Positions 24,481 through 38,000 of a stretch of 64,000 bases of DNA are shown here, piece after piece; the stretch's first letter is position 1, and each line of letters starts with the position of its first letter. The notes below the pieces were generated by a model. It was given only the letters and a program-made list of their open reading frames with translations. It did no database searches and was not told the origin of the DNA. The position numbers and the translations under genes were made by a program. Source of the stretch: Carya illinoinensis (taxonomy: Eukaryota > Streptophyta > Magnoliopsida > Fagales > Juglandaceae); assembly GCF_018687715.1 (NCBI RefSeq), contig NC_056760.1, forward strand, positions 41,391,501 through 41,455,500, written 5' to 3'.

Positions 24481-26053
24481 CATCAATATTTTTGGGTTCA
24501 ATTTGAGATAGAAAAACAGTATGATTGCAAATATTTCTAAGAGATGATCGAGTACTTACACCTCGTGAAGGTTCTCCCAAAATTTGTTCCATTGGATGTT
24601 CTTTCATAAATTTCCATTGTTTGGTTGCATCTTGTATTAAATTTTGATGATCTTTCCTGATGGTTCCATGTTGAATTTCTTCTATTGTGTTCTCTTTGTT
24701 GAGATTGAAACTTTCCGTGTTATTTATACCTCCTGTTTCTTCATCAATAGATTTCTTGGAGAGTGGAGAATTAGATTCATCAAATACTACATGCATAGAT
24801 TCTTATACAGTTAAAGTCTTTTTATTGAATACTCTATAAGCTTTACTATTAGTAGAATACCCGAGAAAAATACATTCATCAGATTTTGCATCAAACTTGC
24901 TTAAATTATCCCTGTCATTTAAAATAAAACATTTGCATCCAAATAAATGAAAGTAACCAATGTTGAATTTTTTCTCATTCCAAAGCTCATAGGGGGTTTT
25001 ATCTAATTTAGACCTTAGCATAACTCTATTTATAACATAACATGCAGTACTTACTGTTTCGGCCCAAAAATAACTAGGCAAGTTGTTCTCATTGAGCATT
25101 GTTATTGCCATCTCTTGAAGAGATCTATTTTTCCTCTCTACTACCCCATTTTGTTGAGGAGTTCGAGGAGCAGAAAAATTATGCACAAAACCATTTTCAT
25201 CACAAAATGTTTCAATATTTTTATTAACAAACTTTTTTCCCCTATCACTTCGGATACTTGAAATAGTTTAGCCATTTTCATTTTGAATTCTCTTGCATAA
25301 CTTGGTAAATGCATTATGTGCCTCATCTTTATGAGCAAGAAAGATGACCCAAGTATATCTAGAAAAATTATCAATAATAACAAATGCATAATATTTTCCT
25401 CCTAAAATTGCAACTCTATTTGGTCCAAAAAAATCTATGTGTATCAGTTGCAATAGTTTAGTAATGGAAATATATTTCTTGGTTTTAAAAAAAAAAATTC
25501 TTTGTTTACCAAATTGGCATGCATCACAAATTTTGTCTTTAAGAAAATATGTTTTTGGTAAATCTCTCACAATATCATTTTTTGAAAGTTTGGAAATAAG
25601 TTCTATGTTGGCATGACCTAGTTTTCTATGCCATAACCAACTAGTTTCATTTTGAGATGAAAAATAAATTGCATCTTGTGAGCTAATTTCTTCAAAATCG
25701 ATTGTATAAGCATTGTTGCTTATAAAAGAAATAAAACAAATATTACAATCATGATTATTCAAAATAATGTATTTATCCATTTTGAAAGTAACTGTAAATC
25801 CTTTATCACATAATTGACTTATACTCGAAAGATTATGTTTTAGACCTTCAACAAGTAGAACATTTTCAATTATGAGAGAAGATTCATTACTAATTTTACA
25901 TATTCCCACGATCTTCCCTTTTGAGTTATCTCCAAATGTCACGTGTCCTTTTTCTTTAGATTTAAGATCAAAGAACTTAATCTTGTCTCCCGTCATGTGT
26001 CTTGAACATCCACTATGTAAAAACCATTTGTTTTTGCTTGTGGATGACTTCAT
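24458..26053 (-). pseudogene. Copia protease and integrase, broken
   Basis: A single minus-strand frame with in-frame stops near 25265 and 24800. The protease region begins WFLHSGCSRHMTG: the expected catalytic D of D-S-G is H here (CAT instead of GAT, near 26016-26018). The zinc-binding pre-integrase region LWHRKLGHANIELIS with CDACQFGKQ gives the H-H-C-C pattern. Integrase catalytic acidic residues are visible at HIDFFGP and IIDNFSRYTWV, with the third at QQNGVVERKNR after the first stop. The chain continues to the typical FGCKCFILND and ECIFLGYS region. The mutated protease residue alone would block polyprotein processing. Confidence 0.9.
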
Positions 26054-26111
26054 GCATACCTATAAAAACAAGTAAAATGATTTTTCTTGGTACCCAAGTT
26101 CTTTGGATCCT

Positions 26112-27746
26112 TTATTTATTAGTATTAGAAGAACCAAGATTTTTAGGTACCCATATGGCCCTAATAATCATTATATGATTTCTTCTAAGTGAACAAGTAT
26201 GATAATTATGATCATTTCTATTATAGAAATTGCAAATAGCATGTGACATATATAAAGAACTTAAATGATTATAATAATATCTGTTTTTGAAAAATTTATT
26301 TTTATGAAAAGAATTTTGAATATTGGTTTTTGATGTAGAATGATTATCAAAGAAATTTTTATAAAATTTGTATTTTTGTTTTGACATATATCTCAAGCCT
26401 GCCTTGTCAAAAACACATCTTTGACTACAAAGAAGTTTTTCAAAATTTCTTTTTACATTCGTAAAGTTTTCAACAATATTTTCTAAATTAGTTTTCTTCT
26501 TATTTAATTTAAAATTTTCATCTTTCAAAATGATACTTTCTTTTCTTAAAATATCAATTTCGTTTGTTAAAGAAGAATTTTTCTTTTTCAAAACAGTATA
26601 CTTGATATCCAAGTTTTCAAATTCCTCATATACATCTTCTAAAACATTTTACAATTCTTCATATGAAGAATCTTCAATATTATCAAGATTTGTTACCCCA
26701 ATATCATCTTTAACCGTAAGATAAAGATTTACTGATTCTTCATTGCTTGTTTCACTATCTGAGTCACTTGAATCATCATCCCATGTAACTTTCATTGCTT
26801 TCTTGCCCTTGTTTCGATCTTTCTTTAGCAGAGGACAATCTAGCTTGATATGATCAGGCTTATTGCATTTATAACAAATTAAAGTGTCATTTTTACCTGA
26901 ATCTTTTTTGGAAAACTTTTTGAAAGATTTCTTCGAAGGAGTTTTATTTTTCTTTAAGAACCTCTGAATTCTTCTTGTTGTCATCGCAACTTTTTCATCT
27001 TTGTCTTCATTTTTCTTATCGTCATTACTTTCACTTTCATGAGGAACAACTTTAAGTGCCAAGCTCTTCTTTGGTTTTCCTTCTTCTTCTCCTCTTTTCA
27101 ATGTGTACTCATAGGTGATAAGTGACCCGATGAGTTCTTTCACTTTGAACTTCTTGAGGTCTCTAGCTTCAAGAATCGTTGGCACTTTTGATTCCCAGCA
27201 TTTTGGTAGAGAGTTGAGAATTTTTCTTACTATCTCCACCTTGGAATAAACTTTGCCAAGAGCTATCAAATTGTTTATAATGTTAGTAAAACGAGTGTGC
27301 ATGCTAGAAATAGATTCATCATTATTCATCTTAAACATTTCATATTCATGAGTAAGAATATAAAATTTTAATTCCTTGACTTGCGAAGTTCATTCATAAG
27401 TAATTTCCAAGTTATCCCAAATTTCTTTTGCTGTAGCACAAGTCATTATTTTATTAAACTCATTTCCATTGAGAGCATTAAATAATAAATTCATAGCAGT
27501 TAAATTCAAAGTATAAAGTTTATCGTTTTCACGATCAAACTCTTCTTCTTCCTTTTTGACCTTTACTCCATCAATAACTTTTGTTGGAATATAAGATCCA
27601 TTTACAATACATTTCCAGATTTCTCGACCTTGAGCCTGAAGGAATATTCTCATTCTAACTTTCCAGAATGAGTAATTATCTCCACAAAAGAGTAGAGGCC
27701 GACTGCTAGATTGGCTTTCACCAAATGAAGCTGCAATGTTAGCCAT
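26112..27746 (-). pseudogene. Copia gag with zinc knuckle and coiled-coil tail, two nonsense codons
   Basis: Starts at ATG 27746 (MANIAASFGESQSS), seven bases after a leader resembling plant start context. The UBN2-type gag core (FWKVRMRIFLQAQGREIW; later SSMHTRFTNIINNLIALGK and IVRKILNSLP) is followed by a lysine-rich linker, a CCHC knuckle CYKCNKPDHIKLDC (CX2CX4HX4C, about 26840-26882) and an acidic stretch. The frame has TGA at 27387-27389 and TAA at 26646-26648; beyond that the same frame continues as a coiled-coil tail (SLTNEIDILRKES, then KDENFKLNKKK) and ends at 26112. The tail is typical of Sirevirus gags. The next domain, protease, is in another frame. Confidence 0.88.
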
Positions 27747-27980
27747 AAGATCTTAACTCAAAAGATAGTTAATCTTATAATAGAGCTCTTACCTCTGATA
27801 CCAATTTTACTGATCATAGGCCGCACCTATGTCACCTAACAATTGTACCTACCAGACTAGTCGGCCACCGTCTCTACCGGTGCACCGTCACCCATGGTCG
27901 GAGAGTCTTGCTTCAGTGACACAGTCACAAGCGAGAGTTCCCATGAGTGATTTGCCTGTATGAACAGTATAGGTCAACTA

Positions 27981-27992
27981 GCTCTGATACCA
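27981..27992 (-). other. Copia primer-binding site (tRNA-iMet)
   Basis: The minus strand reads TGGTATCAGAGC two bases after the end of the 5' LTR (CAACA at 27995-27999), identical to the usual plant copia primer-binding site. A near copy (TGGTATCAGAGG) occurs at 27792-27803 in the gag leader. Confidence 0.9.
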
Positions 27993-27994
27993 AT

Positions 27995-29330
27995 TGTTGT
28001 CCAAATGACTAACACAAGAAGGGGGTGAATTGAGTTGTATTAAAAAAATAACAATTATAAATCAAATATATAATATAAAATATAAAAAAAATATGAAATA
28101 GCAATAAATATAAAGAGTAAAGGTAAGAGAGAAGCAAACTCAGTATGTTAACGAGGTTCAGCGCCACTGCTTACGTCCTCGCCTCAAGCTACCCCTTGAG
28201 AATTCTCAAATTCACTATTCAACCTCCTTCAGGTGGAGATAGAAATCTATTATACCTTTGAACAACACCGCTATAAAGGATCCGTGTAGAACACCCTTTA
28301 CACTTGCAATCACCTTACACGTGGTGATTCAACTATTCCCCGTATAGAACACTTTCTACACGCACAAGGGTTATACACATCATTTTTCTGATACAAGAGC
28401 TGATAGTGGGTAGATTATCAGAAAACACTCCTCAATGAGTGAAATAAGAACAATAGAGCGCAAACTATATCTCTCAAAATGAACAAAGATTAAGGCTCAA
28501 TGCTTAAAGAAGAGAGAATAAAAGCTTTGAATGAATGTTGTATGCTCTTGGTGTTGTGAATGTGAAGCTCTCAAATGATCTATTTATAGGCATATGAAAC
28601 TTCATATTCAAATTTAAAAAGATTCACATGTCAAAGAAAACATCATTCATTTTTTCAAAAAATTCAAATAAAAAGTTTTTCTTTTTCAATTATCAAAAAC
28701 AACATCATTCATTTTTCAAAAACTTTAAATCTAATATTTTACTTTTAGCATATGACAAAAGGAGCACATTTTACTTTTCAAAAAATTCAAATCTAATCTT
28801 TTACTTTTTGCATATGACAAAAGGAGCACATTTTATTTTTCAAATATTTCAAACAAAATCATCTACCTTTTGCATAAGTCAAAAAAAGTATCAATCACTT
28901 TTGAAAATATTCAAATAAAACATGCACATATGAAAGATGACAATCAATCATCTTTAATATTTTCAAAGTTCAACCCTTTAATCAAGGTATACACATGTGA
29001 AATATGACAATCAATCATATTTCAAAATTTTCAAATTTAATTTTTAAAATATTCGTGCACATGTGAAAAATGTATTTTAATAATTTATAATAAAATATTA
29101 ATTCTGAGCCTTAATCCTAATTTCGAATTTTTAAGAGATTTACAACATTACTCTATCATTTTAATGTGAACTTGTTTCCTTCTTGCTCATACTTGTTTTC
29201 TTAATATGCTTGACTCCATTGTGTAGACAACTTGAGTTTGAGACTCCTTTATTCTTTGAATTCATTTGTTATCATCAAAATCCATGTGTAGATATATAAT
29301 TATACAAAACTTGAAATTTTGAGTTCAACA
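27995..29330 (-). repeat. Copia 5' LTR
   Basis: On the plus strand it starts TGTTGTCCAAATGAC and ends GAGTTCAACA. It is collinear with 20582-21918 with scattered substitutions. Being next to the primer-binding site, it is the 5' LTR of the minus-strand element. Confidence 0.92.
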
Positions 29331-29335
29331 CTAAG

Positions 29336-30731
29336 CACCAAAGAATCTTTACCATATCCGAATCTCTTGTTTAAAGAATTTGGGGGGGGGGGGGGGGGGA
29401 GGGGGGGATGGGCCGGGGGGAATCTACATATAGAGGAGAAACTAGTAAAATAATGCAGCATCTGCAATGGCACACATAAAAGTATTGAAGATACTGATAT
29501 ATCTAGATGATATATAGTTTTCGGCCAACTAACGATATTAAACATTTCTGTTTCACGAGTTAAATCGATACGACTTATTTAAAAATTTAACAAGAAAAGA
29601 AAATCCTTCCAAGTATTTGGTCATTTCTACTATTAAATAATAACCTAAATGTTATACAAGAAAGTTTTAAGAAAATATTTAAAACAAGTACCATACTTTT
29701 CAATTTAATAGTCGATTCTAGCGAAAAGCAGGTAGTGGATCAAAGTGATGGCGGATGAAAAATGATTTATACAAATTCTAAATAGAAAAATATACAAGTT
29801 TTTTTTGTAAAAAAGTGGGTCCTACTGATAAAAAATAATTTTTTTTTTTTTGTTAATTGAGTCACTCAGATCAACCTGTAGGTTAACCTAATCCGATTAT
29901 CAAGGTCACAAGTCATGTAAAAAATTGGCAATTCTACAAACTGTATTTAGATGCTGAGAGAATATCAGATTATCTGAGTCAATTATCTATAAATAGGAAT
30001 GTTTTGTGGATTCCATTGAGATATGTTTAAATGTAAATAGATTTAGATATATATTTGAATGTATGAAATAAGTTGAAATGGATTTAACTTTTTTATGAAA
30101 AGTTGAAAAAGTAGCAGGTCCCATCAATAATTAGTTTGAGATATGTTAAGATGATTTCAGGAATCAAAAACACTTAGTTTGAGGTTGAAATTCAACCCGA
30201 TCAACTAAAGTTAATTTAGTATAGGTCTTGCTTTCTTGTTTTTGTTTTTGTTAAAAAGTTACTACTAATGTTTCATATTTACTTTCCATTTACCACAATG
30301 TTAAAATCAAAGTTTCACTTTGTTAAAGATATAAATAATAAAATATATTTCTTACAATCAATTTAAATTTTTGTGACAAGTGGTACTAATCTCATATGGT
30401 ATTTGGACAAATATTTTAAATTTGAACTTTAACTCCATACTTTATCTAATAATTAATTGTTCCACATATTGGACTCACTTATTGGTTTAAGAAACATGAA
30501 ACCTTTGTGCTTTGCCATTTATGTGTATTTAACCACTCTCATCTCTTGAATATTCAATAAAATAACATCATTAACAATCTTCTGTGATTAAAATTTAGAA
30601 TAGTTACAGTTTTATTTACACTTTTATTTACAAAACTAATTTTATTAATTTTCTTGAAAAATATAAATTCTAAATTTTAAATTTTATGATTTTCAATATA
30701 TAAATAACTAACACGTATTGAAATAAGTTTG
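29336..30731. other. Right end of duplication copy 1, intergenic
   Basis: Homologous to 45197-46562 in copy 2 along its whole length. It has an 18-base G run at 29382-29399 that is absent from copy 2, and a segment near 29940-30190 (GAGATATGTTTAAATGTAAA) that resembles a dispersed repeat. At 30230-30560 LTR-like words (ATTCAATAAAATAACATCATT) suggest an old fragment. No gene. Confidence 0.6.
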
Positions 30732-32645
30732 ATGGCATTAATTGTCCCTTCCGTAGCTGGTGAGGGATATTTAGTGATCAAGTCAAGATACATGATGGCG
30801 CTCCCAACCAAAAAAGAGGAAAATCTGTGGTAAATTTGACCTTGTTCCTGATTTTTTGTGATTTCTAATGAATCATCCGGATTCAATTTAATCTAAACCC
30901 TCAACATATATTAATATACCAAATAAATGAACTCAATTTAATTATCTACCGACAGCTTTTAATTTCAGCTTCAGACAATCAATTTATAAGAAGAAACTCA
31001 AACATGAGGATGATTCGTTGGGTGAGAGAATAATACATGTCAGTCTTTTTATTCAACTTTGTAACAAAAATATAGCTAGCATTAATGGGTTTTCAAACAA
31101 ATAATAATAATAATTAACACTATAAGAAAATTACTTGTTTGTTGTCAGTTATTTTCTATAAAAATAATTATTTCTTATCAAAATTAGTCTATTTTTATCA
31201 CAAAAAACTCGTCATAAATACTCATATATCTTATACTGTAAATCTGGTTGATGAAGATGTTTAACAAATGATCTATGACATATATAGAGAGTTATAAATC
31301 ACGAAAAATAATATTTACAATCGTGGAATAAATAGATACTGCATAATTTTTTTTTAAGTGAATAAATATGAAATTCATATAATAAAAAAATTAATTTTTT
31401 TTTAATGATAGATCCTATTATATTTTAAAATAATTGTAAGACGTAACATTACTTATAAATTACATAGATGTAGTTCGTCAGTCAATGTCAGTTAGGGATT
31501 AATTAATTACATGCAGTTGGTGTTTAGAGATATATATCAATCACTTATTGGTAGTTATACTTAACCAAGGTACTTCTTAAAATTACCAGACAGGAGATCT
31601 GCAGCTAACCATGCAAGTCCAATCCCATACCTTCACATATATTGTCAACCATCTCATTAATTGTGTGCTTATATGGGAAAATTTATCCAAAAATGAAAAA
31701 AAGAGGCAAAGAATAATTATATGCCAAGATTTTTACCTAATGCATGTCGTAGTACTCTAATTCATAGTATCACTTACTCTAATGGTTTATCCTTGTAGTT
31801 CTTTGAAATTAAATGTTTTATTTATGAAAACAGTTTTTAAAAATAAACTCATAAGTTAACGTAAACTAATGTGCTATATTAGATTATAAAATTATTTTTG
31901 TAATAAAATAGATCTAATCTAATATAAGAACTTGCATTAGTTTGTGAACTTATTTTGTGAAATTTCTTTGTGGTTGCAGCAATTCTCTTTTTTTAATAAA
32001 ATAAAATCAGACTGTTAGATTTTTTTTTATAATTGTATCATTCATTTCATTTATCTATCTCTCTTATAATAAAAAAATAAAATATAATAGAAAAGAAAAG
32101 GACATGGAGAGGAGAGAAAGAATGAGTGAAACTTTGAGAGCTACATCTCCCTTAATCCCAATTGTAATTAAATACAAAGTCGAGATCGATATTTATATGG
32201 GAATTATATCAAGATGAGATAAGATTGATAATTATCTTGATCATTATAAAAATGAAATATCTTGATTTAATAACTAGAGAAGCCAAGTCACTTTATCCGA
32301 TAAGTATGAAAAACAAATCACTTGATTAGGATAATATAAAATCAAATTCTTGATACTATCTCCAACATCCTCTCAAACTCAAGTTTAAGAATTCTAACAT
32401 ATTGAGTTTGAAACTTGAGTGTAACGACCTTCATATCTGTTGATTGATTACCAAAGAGATGATGAAACTCACAACAATGGTTTACTTATGGACTTAGTCA
32501 ACTGTATATAGGAACAAATTCCAAAAATGGATATAAGTTTCAAACAATGCTCACGACAAACTAAAAAACCAATGCAAATGACTCACAACTAATAAACATA
32601 CTCCAAATGTATGGATTCAATACAAAATATAACGCCAATAGCAGA

Positions 32646-32680
<35 letters not shown>

Positions 32681-35000
32681 GGGAAGTAAATCTAGTGGAA
32701 AAGATTTAAAAGAAATATTTCATAGGATCCTGGCATTAGCCAGGGGATCTAACACCATGATAAAAAATAAAATATAATAGAAAATGAGATTAAGTAGAGA
32801 GAATGAGTGAGAAAGACTTTGAGTGCTACATCTTTTTTATTCCCAATTGCGATTCAATATAAGTAGGATTCCATATTTATAAGAAAATTGCATGGAGACG
32901 AGAAAATCTTAATGGCTTGATTATTATAAAAATCAAATCACTTAATTTTTTTTTTTGATAAACAACATTGTATTATTCCAAAGTCTCTATAAAAGAGGAA
33001 GAATACAAGGATAAATTTCCTCCAATACAATGAGAGAATAATTTAAACACATAGCATCCTTTCTAAGAGCATGAGCAATTCTATTGTTGTTTCTACCAGT
33101 ATGTTGCACTACCCAAGTATCAAAATTAACCAGTAGAGATCTTACATTTGCCAATATCATACTAGTACTAGTTCCATTTTCTTTAGAACTTTTGCACCCC
33201 TAAACTGTTTGCAAAAATCTCGTTCCAAAATTATATCTTTAAAACCCAAGTCATGATAAAATAATATGACCTGGAGAGCAACTACTGCCTCTACTAGAAG
33301 AGGGTCAACAAACAAGTCCCTTTTCATTCTAAATGTTGCCTTGATATTGCCCTCTCAGTCCTGAATAACAGCTCCTATCCCCCACCCTGCAATGAATACT
33401 GTCCAGGGCAACATCCTAGTTTAGCTTGAAAATACCTTGAGAATGGGTCTGCCATGCTTCATTCATAGACACAGTAGTTTTAGTGCAACCTCAGGGTTTT
33501 GATAATGGTCTAATTTCAATGAGTAAATCCTTAGCTTGATGTACTAGTGTAGAAGGATGAGTAAATTTATTCTTGAAAATATATTCATTTCTTCTTTTCC
33601 ATATCAACCATCAAACTACAACGAATTCTTACATATTTGACTGATTCAAAGCAGCAAACATTTTCTCCACTTGTTCCTTGAAACCTTGGTTGTGTGATCC
33701 ACTTTTTTAAATACTGGTTTTGCATTGTCCCCATACATCACTAGTTGAAATGCATTCCTATAGTACGTGCTCAACTGTCTCATGGTGTTGTTTACAAAAA
33801 GGACACTCAGGATTATTAATAACCTTCATGATGGATAGATTGGCTCTTGTTGGAAGTGCATTGAGACAGGCTCTCGAAAGAAGATTTTATTGGCATTAGG
33901 GATCTGCAGGTGTCATATCTTGGCCCACTCATCTTGCTTAGACTGTAGGGCTGAGGACTGACCTTTGTCATGATCTTGTAGTTCTCCATAGAGATGATAT
34001 GCACTTTTGACAATAAAATTATCCTCAATTGTGCTCCTCCAAATCCTCTTATCAAACCTATTGAAGTGACTAATAGGAATAGCTTTATAACTGTTGCTTC
34101 TTCTCTGGAAAATAAGGCATTGACTAGTGATTTGTTCCATTAATGAGTATTTGAGTCAATAAGATTTGAAACTTTGGTATCAGCCTGTAAAAACCTAGTC
34201 AAGCTTTAAGGTTGAAAAGTAGTATGCTAAGGAAGCCACTTGTTAGTCTAGATACTAACTGTCTTTCCATTGCCTATCCTTTATAAAAGGCCATTCTCCA
34301 AAAGAGGTCTTTCAGATAAAATACTATGTTAGATGTAAGAGGGATTGCTGCCCAATTTAGCTTTCAGGAAATCAGTGGCTGGGAAGTACTTTACTCTGAG
34401 AACTTGAGCAGTAAAGGAGTGAGAATTCTAAATAAGCCTCCATCCTTGTTTGGCCAGCATAGTAGTGTTAAAGTTCTCAAACTCCCTGAATCCCCAACCT
34501 CCTAGCTTCTTAGCTCTTCTCATTTGTTGTCATCTCCCCCAGTAAATCTTGTTCTTTTGTGCCTGTTAACCCCTAGTAGTTGTTCATAGCTTTGTTAAGA
34601 GTTTGTAGCAATTGTTTAGGAAGTTTGAACAAACCTATGCTATAAGTCAGAATGACTTGCACCACTGCTTTGAAGAGGATCTCCTTGCCTGCTTGTGAGA
34701 GGTATTTACTGTTCCAATTTCTTAAATTGTCCTCCATATTATCAACGATGCCTTTGAAAGAATTAGCTCTAGATCTCTCCACCAATGCTAGTAATCCCAC
34801 GTATCTCTCATAAGAGGTAGTGGCCCTTATTCTTTCAATGCTAGTGATGATTTGCTTAGTCTTTTCTCGGGTGTTCTTGCTGAAGAAGATAGAGGTCTTG
34901 TCTTTGTTGAGCCTTTGACTAGAAGTATTTTCGTATGAGTCCAATAGCATGAACAACCTACTTCACTCCAATGAATTAGCCTTACAAAAAAGGAAGATGT

Positions 35001-38000
35001 TGTAACAGCCCGCTAGAAATTCAATTGTGGAATTTCTATTGACTTTAGGAACCTCGTGAAGACTCTATAAATTTTCACGAATCCATTAATCATATAGGTT
35101 TTAGTCTAACTACATAGTTAGTGTTATTACTCATTATGGTATCAGAAGTGTCAAAATGTATTATGATTTGTGTCATTAGACTCGGAGGGTCATTTAAGGT
35201 CTTATGGCGCAATAACACTTTTTCATATTTTCGGACGAAACGTCGGTTCAAAATTGTGGATATTATTGGATAAAAATATCTTATTTTAATTTTGTAGATA
35301 TTATTGGATAAAAATATGTTAAGCTAATTTCGTGGATATTATTGGGTAAAAAATATCTTGAGATGATTTTTATAGATATTATCGGGTAAGAGAGTCCTAC
35401 AATTAACTCTCACTTTAGGTAAGGGAGACTTACACTCAACTCTCACTCTAGCCTCATCTCTTCCATATCTCATCCATAAATATCTCCAGCCACCTCCCTC
35501 CCACGAAATTATCTTCATTTACACTTTCCATTGAAAGAATACCAAACACTCTCCCTCGGACAGCTTTTAGGTGTTCTTTTGCACGCCCATTTCGAAGCTT
35601 TTGTAAGTGTTTTATCATAAAGTCTCATTCATATAAGTTGTTCCTTTTTTAGTCTAGTTTACGTGGATATCTTATTTCTTCCATTTGAAGATTATTATTC
35701 AGTCAAATATTGTGTAAACTATAGAAAGGTCATTCTGGGAGATAAACTGGAGAATATGTTATAGTTTGGAGTTTTTGACCAAGCTAATGGATAGGTATTG
35801 GTCCGAAATTTTTATGGAATATTGTTAACATGTGTATATGATTATTGGTTAAGGATTTTTGCATGATTGAATGTTTTGATGAAATATTTTCTTAGATTTA
35901 GAAACTTAGAAACTGGAAGAGGAAAAACAGCTTCTGTTTTGAGAAAGTTTAACTCTTTGGTGGTCTAAACCTACTCCAATGACTTTGATAATTTTATTGG
36001 AGGATTCTAAGTATCTTATATACATGTTATATTATTATTTTGAAGATATTTGATGTTAGTTTCAAAGATATGAAATTTTATACAAACAGATATACAGATA
36101 AGCTAAAGTGTGGATATTCTTGGCTAAATTTATGTTTTGGTTAATTTTTAACCATGTGATCTGGAATTAGAAGCTTATATATGTTTTAGGACATCTTTTT
36201 AAACCATGTGATGGTTTGGTTTGAAGATCACAGCTTTATAAGTCATAAATCAAAAGGTTAATCAAAACAAGTTAAAAACAAAAATCAATGGAAATAGCAT
36301 ATAGGAATTTCGGCCCTATGGAATTTTAATAGTTGTGATTAGTTTTAAATTTTTCTAAATTGATATTTGAGTTGAGAATAAAATTTACATGAGTCATATA
36401 AATTTTGGTGACTTTTGGAATTAGTATACAAAATCCTTAAGTTATGGGTAAAACGGTCATTTTCCTACATGTAGAGAGTAAAATGGAAATGTTACTCTTT
36501 AAGTTAGTATTTTTCATATTTCATATTATTAGTGATTTAGTGCTAACTTTTAGAATCACTAATTACAAATCCTCATGATCGCGCTTGAGGTTTTATAATA
36601 AACACAGAGATCGAGGTAAGTTAGCTTTTAACTTACTAGCAGTCTACTGTGTATGTATGCTAAGTAAAGAAACTACAGTGTATGTATATGTGTTATCATA
36701 TATGTCATGTCATGCCGAGTCATCACGTAATTGTCTGTTATACAGAATTTATTCTGTCATCAATTTTTATCTGTTACATAATATATTCTGTCATGTATTG
36801 TTGTACATTACAAATACATCATGCTAAGTATGCCATCTATTACATGTATGTCAAGTCATGTAATATTCACTGTTGCAAGTATGTTATGTTAAATATGTTG
36901 TCTATTATATGTTATGCCATATTACGAAATTTTTCTATCTCAAGTTAGTCATGTATTTTAAGTTATGTTCAAGTCACGTTATGTTACGTCAGGGTTTCAG
37001 TCCTTTCGTATTCCAGTCACGTTTCATCTTGAGTTACATTCAGTTTCGTGGGGTCCACAACAACTGTGGCACACGAAATATAGGGTCACAGCAATTGTGA
37101 CGCATACACTACGTGAGACACAACAATTGTGACACGTAGAATACATGGAGCCACAACAACCGTGGAGTATGTATTTAACTGCATTGTGACGTGTAGAATA
37201 CATGGGGCCACAACAACTGTGGAGTATTTATTTACACGTAGAATACATGGGGCCACAACAACTGTGGAGTATGTATTTAACTGCATTGTGATGTGTAGAA
37301 TACATGGGGCCACAACAACTGTGGAGTATGTATTTAACTGCATTGTGATGTGTAGAATACATGGGGCCACAACAACTGTAGAGTATGTATTTTTCATGTT
37401 AAGTCAAGTTTCAGAACAAGTTCATGATAAGTCAAGTTTCAGATCAAGTTCATGTCAAGTCAAGTTCAGTTCACGTTTTAATTTAAGTTATGTTAATTAT
37501 GCTATATACATGGGGCCACAACAACTGTGGAGTATGTATTTTTTCATGTTAAGTCAAGTTTCAGAACAAGTTCATGTTAAAACAAGTTTCAGATCAAGTT
37601 CATGTCAAGTCAAGTTCAGTTCAGGTTTCAATTTAAGTTATGTCAATTATGCTATGTTGTACGTCAAGTTATGCTTTAATTACTTATGAATTTGATTATA
37701 CATTCATACTTTTACTGTCATCCATGCATCATTAGCCTGTGTGGAAGTTTTTGTTAACTTACTGAGATTTGTAATCAAATCTCACTGTGGTAGTCCCAAC
37801 TACCATTCCTCCCGAATGGTAGATCTTGTTACAGGACTTGAAGGAGGATCAAGAGCTGACCAACTAGACACAGTTGACTAAGTGACGGTGCGACATCAAT
37901 GTTAATATAGTAGTTAACGTAAATTACTACTTGTACGATGGAGTTGCATCTCTAGTACTTTTTTTATCATAACCATTTTAGACTAGTGTTGTGATCTTAG

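Larger units (their letters stand above)
20582..29330 (-). mobile_element. Copia LTR retrotransposon, Sirevirus-like, full length but defective
   Basis: The element is 8749 bases long with terminal repeats of about 1336 bp that start TGTTG and end CAACA, flanked by CTAAG at 20577-20581 and 29331-29335. The internal order on the minus strand is primer-binding site, gag, protease, integrase, reverse transcriptase, RNase H, polypurine tract, that is, Ty1/copia order (integrase before reverse transcriptase). The gag type, the coiled-coil gag tail and two separated AAAAGGGG-type polypurine tracts are traits I associate with the Sirevirus (SIRE/Maximus) lineage. The two LTRs differ at roughly 15 of the first 175 positions by eye, so the insertion is not recent. 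It has no intact pol. Confidence 0.93.
15083..30731. repeat. Tandem duplication, copy 1 (expanded by a Copia insertion)
   Basis: The unit begins at ATGGCATT(T)AATTGTCCC (15083) and is collinear with the sequence starting at 30732, with the same TRIM, LINE and flanking intergenic sequence in the same order. Copy 1 is split by the Copia element at 20582-29330; its right part resumes at 29331 (GCACCAAAGAATC) and runs to about 30731, where copy 2 begins directly. Without the Copia element it is about 6.9 kb. It also carries three MITE insertions missing from copy 2. Confidence 0.85.

Noticed and set aside
37086..37689. Frames on both strands with repeated RIHGATTTVEYVF-like or CILHITMQLNTYSTVVVAP-like units
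   Set aside because: They result from a 57-bp tandem repeat in a solo LTR that happens to be open on both strands; no start or conservation supports a protein.
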